A DNA stretch of 64,000 nt, from assembly GCA_963732775.1 (NCBI GenBank), contig CAVTAR010000001.1, positions 1,178,001 through 1,242,000 of the forward strand, read 5' to 3'. This document shows positions 54,287 through 64,000 of the stretch, piece after piece. The first letter of the stretch is position 1. The number at the start of each line of letters is the position of its first letter. The DNA is from CAVRQM01 sp963732775 (GTDB lineage Bacteria; Pseudomonadota; Alphaproteobacteria; Acetobacterales; Acetobacteraceae). The position numbers and the translations under genes were made by a program. A model generated the notes under the pieces. It searched no databases, was not told where the DNA came from, and worked only from the letters and a program-made list of their open reading frames with translations.

Positions 54287-55140
54287 GGCGCGAGCCGGTA
54301 GACGCCGATCGCGTTGTCGCGGAACAGTTTCCGGCGCTCGCCCTCGGAGCAGCCGGCGGTGACGCGGTCGAGGATCGCCACCCACTCGGGGTAGCGGTGG
54401 GTGAGGTTGCTCACGGTCCAGTCGCTGCCGTACATCACGCGGTCGAAGCCGAAACAATCGATCGCGTGCTCCACGTAGGGCGTGATCTCGGCCTCGGTCC
54501 AGCGTGCGTGGTCCGCCTCGGTGACGACGCCGGACAGCTTGCACGACACGTTGGGCATGCTCGCGAGGGCCTGCAACTCGCTCCACCACGGCTCGCGCAA
54601 GCCGTGGCGGATGCCGGGCTTGCCGATATGGTCGAGCACGAAGGCCACGTCGGGGCAGCGGCGCACGAGTTCGGTCGCGAACACCAGCGCCCAGTGCTTG
54701 ACGCAGATGTCGAAGCTGAGCCCGCGCCGCCCGACGCGGCGCACGCCCTCGACGAAGTCCGGCTCCAGGCACATCGACGGGTCGCGTTCGGTCTCGATCA
54801 GCCGGCGGATGCCGCGCAGCGTCGCGAAGCGTTGGAGCGCGTCCAGGTCCGCGTCCACGGCGTCGCCGCGCTCCACCGGCGCGTGCGCCACCATGCCGCA
54901 CAGGCGCGGGTCGCGGTCGGCGAGTTCCTGCACGAACGCCGCCTCGGCGAGGTGCAGGCCGGGGTCGACCGCGACCTCGGCGAACACGATGCCGTCCACC
55001 GCGACGTTTTCGCGCGCGGCATCGAAGTCGGGCAGGGTGTGCGTGCGGTGGAGGCGCGGCACGCCGGCGAGCCAGCCGTAGGACAGGCGCTCGACGTCGT
55101 AGAGGTGGACGTGGCTGTCGATGACGGGGAAGTCGGGCAT
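54283..55140 (-). CDS. amidohydrolase-family (COG3618-type) lactonase-like enzyme
   Basis: The 285-residue TIM-barrel protein has VIDSHVHLYDVERLSYGWL at the start, with the first metal-binding HxH. FVLDHIGKPGIRHGLREPWW and DRVMYGSDWTVSNLTHRYPEW follow, with the terminal aspartate. These are marks of the L-fuconolactonase/2-pyrone-4,6-dicarboxylate lactonase group, which opens sugar or aromatic lactones. It lies 10 bases behind ilvA and overlaps the aminotransferase gene, so it is a neighbour by transcription only. Confidence 0.88.
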   Translation of the reverse strand: MPDFPVIDSHVHLYDVERLSYGWLAGVPRLHRTHTLPDFDAARENVAVDGIVFAEVAVDPGLHLAEAAFVQELADRDPRLCGMVAHAPVERGDAVDADLDALQRFATLRGIRRLIETERDPSMCLEPDFVEGVRRVGRRGLSFDICVKHWALVFATELVRRCPDVAFVLDHIGKPGIRHGLREPWWSELQALASMPNVSCKLSGVVTEADHARWTEAEITPYVEHAIDCFGFDRVMYGSDWTVSNLTHRYPEWVAILDRVTAGCSEGERRKLFRDNAIGVYRLAP

Positions 55141-55150
55141 GGCGCGCGGA

Positions 55151-56353
55151 TCAGATCCGCCGCAGCGTGTACGTCCGTGCCAGCGCCTCCACGATCTCCG
55201 TGCTGTGCGCCGGGTCGCGCGCCTCGAACATCACCTCGAGCTGGGCCGCCTGCACGCTGGGCGAGGCGAACAGCCGGTGGTGCGACACCTCGATGATGTT
55301 GCCGCCGCTGGTCGCGATGCGCCGGCGATGTCGGCCAGCATCCCCGGCCGGTCCGGGATCTCCAGCACCAGCCGTTGCAGCCGCCCGTCGCGCAGCAGGT
55401 TGCGCAGCAGCACGTTGGCCAGGATGCGCGCGTCGATGTTGCCGCCGCACACCGGCACGCCGACGCGCCGGCCGGCGAACCGCTCCGGGAAGGCGAGCAG
55501 GGCGGCGAGCCCGGCCGCGCCCGCGCCCTCGGCGACCACCTTGGCGCCCTCGGCGAGCAGCGCGATGGCCTCCTCGACGGCGCGCTCGGGCACCACCAGC
55601 ACGTCGCCGACATGGGCGCGGATCACCGCGAACGGCGCGACGCCGATGTCGCGCACCGCGATGCCCTCGGCGATGGTCGCCGCCGCCGACCGGCGACCGG
55701 CTGGCCCGCCAGGCGCTGCGCCAGCGCCGCGTAGGCCGCGACCTCCACGCCGATCGACCTCGATGCCGGGCCGCAGCGCCGCGGCCGCCACCGCGCAGCC
55801 GGCGATCAGCCCGCCGCCGCCGACCGGGATCACCAGCGCGTCGAGGTCGGGCGCGTCCTGCAACAGCTCCAGCGCCAGCGTGCCCTGGCCGGCCATCACC
55901 GCCGGGTCGTCGTAGGGATGGACGAACACCCGGCCCTCGGCCGCGGCCACCGCCAGCGCGTGCTCGTGCGGCCTCGGCGAGCGTCTCGCCGTGCAGCACC
56001 ACGCGGGCGCCCCAGCCCGCGGTGCGGGTGACCTTGGTCAGCGGCGTGGTGGTCGGCATGACGATCACCGCGCTGATGCCGAGCAGCTGGCCGTGCCGCG
56101 CCACGGCCTGCGGCGTGGTTGCCGGCCGACATCGCGATCACGCCGGCGGCGCGCTCCTCCGGCGCCAGCAGCGCCAGCCGGTTGGCGGCGCCGCGCTCCT
56201 TGAAGGCGCCGGTCGCCTGCAGCGTTATCCAGCTTCAGCGTCACGTCCGCGCCGGTCGCCCGGCTGACCGCGTCGCTGTGCATGGTCGGCGTGCGCAGCA
56301 CCCGGCCCTCGATGCGCGCGGCCGCGGCGCGGATCGTCGGCGAGAGTGATCAT
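55151..56353 (-). CDS. ilvA: threonine ammonia-lyase with ACT domain (several frameshifts)
   Basis: The enzyme makes 2-oxobutanoate from threonine for isoleucine synthesis or threonine breakdown. It must be joined from about eight pieces: MITLAD then IRAAAARIEGRVLRTPTM, LKLDN then LQATGAFKERGAANRL, GVIAMSAGNHAQAVARHGQLLG, PTTTPLTKVTRTAGWGARVVLHGETLAEA, GRVFVHPYDDPAVMAGQGTLALEL, VIPVGGGGLIAGC, then the C-terminal ACT domain (LVLEIPDRPGMLADI; SGGNIIEVSHHRLF). The PLP lysine lies in FKERGAAN. Shifts sit near 56342, 56222, 56115, 55971, 55755, 55690 and 55322, mostly one extra G. A one-ACT enzyme of about 400 residues is normal for this group. Confidence 0.82.
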
Positions 56354-56391
56354 CGCCCGCGCAGCGGCCGCCACCGCGACACCATGCCGCG

Positions 56392-56873
56392 TCAGCCGAA
56401 GTTGACGGCGAGGATCTCGTAGCTGCGGTCGCCGCCCGGCGCCGGGACCGAAATGGTGTCGCCCGACCTTCTTGCCGATCAGCGCCTTGGCCAGCGGCGA
56501 GGAGACCGAGAGGCGCAGCCGACTTGATGTCCGCCTCGTGCACGCCGACGATCTGGTAGGTGGCCTCCTTGTCGGTCTCCTCGTCGACCAGCTTGACATG
56601 CGCGCCGAACTTCACGTTGTCGCCGGACAGGGTGGACGGGTCGATCACCTCGACCGAGGAGACGATCTCCTCCAGCTCGGCGATGCGGCCCTCGATGAAG
56701 CTCTGCCGCTCGCGGGCGGCGTGGTATTCGGCGTTCTCGCTGAGGTCGCCATGGGTGCGCGCCTCGGCGATGGCGCGGATCACCGCCGGGCGCTCGACGC
56801 TTTTCAGGGTTCGCAGCTCGTCTTCCAGCCGCTGCAGGCCGGGGCCGGTCATCGGGAACTTCTGCACGGCCAT
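56392..56873 (-). CDS. greA: transcription elongation factor GreA (two frameshifts)
   Basis: GreA rescues backtracked RNA polymerase by stimulating transcript cleavage. The N-terminal coiled coil is intact: QKFPMTGPGLQRLEDELRTLKSVERP, then DLSENAEYHAARERQSFIEGRIAELE with the acidic tip. The C-terminal FKBP-like domain continues in other frames as LRLSVSSPLAKALIGKKVGD and ISVPAPGGDRSYEILAVNFG. One extra G near 56520 and another near 56463 account for it. The joined product is about 160 residues, the usual size. The ATG at 56873 has CGAGG very close upstream. Confidence 0.88.
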
Positions 56874-56984
56874 AACCTCGGGTCGCGGAAGGACAGTGGG
56901 AAAGCGCGAAGTGTTCTGCGACGGCGGCGAAAACGCAAGGCCGCCTGACTTGAAGGCCACGGCGGCGGCCGGCTGGCGTCGGCC

Positions 56985-60228
<3,244 letters not shown>

Positions 60229-60232
60229 GGTT

Positions 60233-60619
60233 TTACAACTTCACTAGCGCGGTAATCGCCTCGATGAGTTCGCCCGCTCGGGTGAGCGTCGCCTCCGCGT
60301 CGGTCACGTCATAGGAGACCTCCTCCGACCCGACCTGGTAGTCCGAATGCTGTTTGATGTCGTAGGAACCGGCAAGGAATGCCGCGGCACCTGGTCCCAA
60401 CGTAGTCTCGTCGCGAGCGAGCAGCGCGAACGTCGTGTTGACTCCATGATGAGTTCTGGAGGCTTTTCCCGTACGCGCCAGGATGAGGGCTTGCGCCGCA
60501 TGGAAAGCTGCAAGGTAGCCTTCACGCGCGGCCACTCGGGGCACCAGCGAAGCGATCCGGCGTGCATCCGCCAGGGTGGTGCGGGCTTTCGTCAGGTGAT
60601 CGCCGGGCGTCCGGCTCAC
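60233..60619 (-). CDS. HEPN-domain protein (probable toxin of a HEPN-MNT pair)
   Basis: The 128-residue protein is an all-helical HEPN domain. KARTTLADARRIASLVPRVAAREGYLAAFHAAQALILARTGK is followed by the diagnostic SRTHHGVNTTF (Arg55, His57), and then by YDIKQHSDYQVG and a C-terminal helix. HEPN proteins next to MNT nucleotidyltransferases are toxins (RNases) in known modules such as HepT/MntA. The R-x4-H-x-Y motif of HepT proper is absent; this looks more like the PF05168 type. The GTG at 60619 overlaps the MNT stop as GTGA. The stop is 4 bases before carB. Whether it has RNase activity is not known. Confidence 0.85.
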   Translation of the reverse strand: MSRTPGDHLTKARTTLADARRIASLVPRVAAREGYLAAFHAAQALILARTGKASRTHHGVNTTFALLARDETTLGPGAAAFLAGSYDIKQHSDYQVGSEEVSYDVTDAEATLTRAGELIEAITALVKL

Positions 60620-60935
60620 AAGTCTCGTCCATCGCGCCGGACTTCGCCCATGAAGCCCGTTCGCGCCGCGAAATCGCCGACGCGAAATGGCTTGGCCGAG
60701 ACCCACGCGCCGGTGTCATAAAAGATTTCGATGTCGATCTTGGCGAGTCGATGCACCTCCTCGAACCAGCGTTCGTAATCCTTGAGGAACACCGCCACGT
60801 CGTAGTCCGAATCCTCGCGGTGATCGCCGCGCGCGCGCGAGCCGAACAGGACCACCCGTTCGAGCCGATCGCCATAAGTGCGCTCCAGGTCTCGCCTCAG
60901 TCGAACCAACACCGGGTCGTCGACCACCGTCGCAC

Positions 60936-60939
<4 letters not shown>
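60616..60939 (-). CDS. MNT-type minimal nucleotidyltransferase (probable antitoxin)
   Basis: The 107-residue protein has the polymerase-beta-like active site: VVLFGSRARGDHREDSDYDVAVF, with Gly33-Ser34 and the metal-binding Asp45 and Asp47. The third acidic residue is probably in KIDIEIFYD. All three positions of the active fold look intact, so it should transfer nucleotides, in the known case AMP groups onto the HEPN partner. The ATG at 60939 overlaps the carA stop (ATGA). It comes before the HEPN gene, so the putative antitoxin is made first. Confidence 0.88.
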
Positions 60940-62291
<1,352 letters not shown>

Positions 62292-62315
62292 GGCGCGAGC
62301 TTAGCCGGAAGACAA

Positions 62316-62348
62316 TTCCCAGCGCAAATCTCGTGCGCGGGCTGGGAA
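62316..62348. promoter_or_regulatory. inverted repeat in the carA-yqeY divergent region
   Basis: TTCCCAGC (62316-62323) and GCTGGGAA (62341-62348) are a perfect 8-base inverted repeat whose centres are 25 bases apart. It lies 25 bases upstream of the carA ATG, within a 124-base region that must hold both promoters. It may be an operator, possibly for the helix-turn-helix part of CarA itself, or a hairpin in the carA leader. Confidence 0.45.
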
Positions 62349-62415
62349 GTTTCATCCCATTCGGTCTGCGCGCCCGGCCGAGGTATAGGGGAAGGTTGTT
62401 GGAACGGAGGTGGCG

Positions 62416-62868
62416 ATGGGTCTGCGGGAGGCGTTCACGGCGGCGCTGAAGGTGGCCATGCAGGCGCACGACGCGGCTCGCGTCTCCACGCTGCGGATGG
62501 TCACGGCCAAGCTGAAGGACGCGGATATCGCCGCCCGCCCGGGCGGGCCGATCGACGACTCCGCAGTGGTCGCGATGCTGCGCGGCATGGTCAAGAGCCG
62601 GCGCGAGAGCGTGGCCCTGTATGTGCAAGGCCACCGCCCGGAACTCGCCGCCAAGGAGGAGGCCGAGATCGCCGTGATCGAGGGCTTCCTGCCGCAGCAG
62701 ATGGACCACGCGGCGATGCGGGCGGCGGTGGCCGAGGCGGTGCGCGAGACGGGCGCCACGACGCTGCGCGACATGGGCCGCGTGATGGCCCTGCTGCGCG
62801 AGCGGCACGCCGCCAGCCTCGACATGGCCGGCGCCGGGCCGCTCGTGAAGCAGGCGCTCGGGGCGTAG
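62416..62868 (+). CDS. yqeY: GatB/YqeY domain protein
   Basis: The 150-residue protein is the stand-alone YqeY form of the tail domain found in GatB and some glutaminyl-tRNA synthetases. It has LREAFTAALKVAMQAHDAARVSTLRMVTAKLKDADIA, then EEAEIAVIEGFLPQQMD and the C-terminal LRDMGRVMALLRERHAASLDMAGAGPLVKQAL. Its role is thought to be tRNA-related but is not settled. The start is the ATG at 62416, 5 bases behind ACGGAGG; a GTG two codons earlier overlaps that site. It lies directly before dnaG, an order common in alphaproteobacteria. Confidence 0.93.
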   Translation: MGLREAFTAALKVAMQAHDAARVSTLRMVTAKLKDADIAARPGGPIDDSAVVAMLRGMVKSRRESVALYVQGHRPELAAKEEAEIAVIEGFLPQQMDHAAMRAAVAEAVRETGATTLRDMGRVMALLRERHAASLDMAGAGPLVKQALGA

Positions 62869-62871
62869 AGG

Positions 62872-64000
62872 GTGGCGCTGCCCGCCACATTCCTCGACGA
62901 ACTGCGCGCCCGCACGCCGCTCGCCGCACTGGTCGGCAGGCGGGTGAGGCTCGCGCGCTCGGGGCGGCAGTGGAAGGGCTGTTGCCCGTTCCACGACGAG
63001 AAGACGCCGAGCTTCTACGTCTACGAGGACGGCTTCCACTGCTTCGGGTGCGGCGCCAACGGCGATGCGATCGGCTTCGTCATGCGGGCCCAGGGAGCCG
63101 GCTTCATCGAGGCGGTGGGCCAGCTCGCGGGCGAGGCCGGGCTCGAGGTGCCCAAGGCCACGCCCGAGGCTGCCGCCGCCGAGCGCCGCCGCCTCGACCT
63201 GCACGGCACGCTGGACGCCGCGGCGAGCCTGTTCGCCCGCCGGCTATACGCACCGGAGGGGCAGGCGGCGCTCGACTACCTGCGCGGCCGCGGCGTCAGC
63301 GATGCCAGCATCGCGACGTTCGGCCTCGGCTGGTCGGGCGAGGGCAGGGGGGCGCTGGCGGCCGAACTCGCCGGCAGCGGGGCCACGCCGGCGCTGCTGG
63401 CCGAAGGCGGCCTGCTGACCGGCGAGGGGCGCGCGTTCTTCTTCAACCGGGTGACGTTCCCGATCCACGACGCCCAGGGCCGGGTGATCGGCTTCGGCGG
63501 CCGGGTGCTGGGCGACGCGCAGCCGAAATACCTGAACGGCCCGGAAACCGCGCTGTTCGCCAAGCGCCGCAGCCTCTATGGGCTGCACCACGCCCGCGCC
63601 GCCGTGCGCGACGGCGCGCTGGTGATCGTGGTGGAGGGCTACCTCGACGTGATCGCGCTGCACCAGGCGGGTTTCGCCGGCGCCGTGGCCCCGCTCGGCA
63701 CCGCGCTGACCGAGGAGCAGCTCGCAGCGCTGTGGAAGCTCTCGCCCGAGCCGGTGCTCTGCTTCGACGGCGACCAGGCAGGGGCGCGGGCCGCGGCCCG
63801 GGTCGCCAGGCTTGCGCTGCCGCTGCTGGAGCCTGACCGCTCGTTGCGCTTTGCCCGTCTCGCGGCCGGCGATGATCCGGACAGCCTGGTTCGCCGCGAC
63901 GGGGCGCGCGGCATGGCAGCGGCGCTGGAAGCGGCCGCGTCGCTCGCCGAGGCGCTGTTCGACCTACTGCGCGAGAGCACGGGCCAGGCGACGCCGGAGC
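62872..64000 (+). CDS. dnaG: DNA primase (5' part, runs off the window)
   Basis: DnaG makes RNA primers at the replication fork. The visible 376 residues include the CHC2 zinc ribbon (Cys38, His41, Cys57, Cys60 in CCPFHDEKTPSF and FHCFGCG). The catalytic core domain follows (YLRGRGVSDASIATFGLG; PIHDAQGRVIGFGGRVL; KYLNGPETALFAKRR), then the TOPRIM acidic motifs VVEGYLDVIAL and CFDGDQAGARAA. The start is a GTG at 62872, 3 bases behind the yqeY stop. There is no frameshift in the visible part. The helicase-binding end lies beyond the window. Confidence 0.96.
   Translation, partial: MALPATFLDELRARTPLAALVGRRVRLARSGRQWKGCCPFHDEKTPSFYVYEDGFHCFGCGANGDAIGFVMRAQGAGFIEAVGQLAGEAGLEVPKATPEAAAAERRRLDLHGTLDAAASLFARRLYAPEGQAALDYLRGRGVSDASIATFGLGWSGEGRGALAAELAGSGATPALLAEGGLLTGEGRAFFFNRVTFPIHDAQGRVIGFGGRVLGDAQPKYLNGPETALFAKRRSLYGLHHARAAVRDGALVIVVEGYLDVIALHQAGFAGAVAPLGTALTEEQLAALWKLSPEPVLCFDGDQAGARAAARVARLALPLLEPDRSLRFARLAAGDDPDSLVRRDGARGMAAALEAAASLAEALFDLLRESTGQATPE

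Overview
The window is a stretch of a high-GC alphaproteobacterial chromosome. The best guess is Rhodospirillales, Acetobacteraceae-like. This rests on the rpsB-tsf-pyrH-frr-uppS-cdsA-dxr-rseP-bamA-ompH-lpxD-fabZ-lpxA-lpxI order, third-position G/C in nearly all codons, and a CarA with an N-terminal helix-turn-helix-like extension. No rRNA, tRNA, CRISPR array or insertion sequence was seen.

Layout. 0-10.8 kb: periplasmic trehalase; a secreted beta-propeller protein; a sulfur/histidine operon (sseA-metC-hisI); an XRE regulator; an exopolysaccharide sugar-phosphate transferase with a glycine-rich small protein; an aldo/keto reductase-TetR operon with a likely operator. 11.0-29.6 kb: the translation / isoprenoid / envelope cluster (rpsB to lpxI). 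It is split between pyrH and frr by four reverse-strand surface-polysaccharide genes (HAD protein, flippase, GT61 glycosyltransferase, sulfotransferase). 29.6-36.4 kb: gloA, a YcjX/YcjF pair, a very long Ala/Gln-rich coiled-coil protein with an OmpA-like end, and a small helical protein. 36.5-44.4 kb: a carbohydrate ABC transporter region with two divergent, paralogous permease pairs, one binding protein, two unlike ATPases and a small membrane protein. 44.5-46.4 kb: a divergent SDR/XRE pair. 46.6-53.1 kb: one reverse-strand operon in which a 135-aa protein, a PEP-hydrolase-like TIM barrel and a double SRPBCC protein precede seven Mrp-type antiporter genes. 53.1-62.3 kb: a reverse-strand run carA-MNT-HEPN-carB-greA-ilvA-amidohydrolase-aminotransferase. 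62.4 kb to the end: yqeY and the 5' part of dnaG.

How the genes work together. The rpsB-to-lpxI block joins protein synthesis to lipid carrier, phospholipid, outer-membrane protein and lipid A production. The inserted polysaccharide genes use the same undecaprenyl carrier. The two ABC ATPases look like an asymmetric pair: each has lost a motif belonging to the same composite ATP site. A HEPN-nucleotidyltransferase pair, the usual form of a toxin-antitoxin module, sits inside the carAB operon and is joined to its neighbours by overlapping stop/start codons.

Caveat on the sequence. Many genes, including ones expected to be indispensable (tsf, carB), carry single-base frameshifts. These are dense at 38.6-41.9, 43.3-43.4 and 55.3-57.3 kb. 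The encoded proteins stay recognisable across the shifts, so I read most of them as sequence errors rather than decay. Coordinates for those genes span the whole reconstructed gene.
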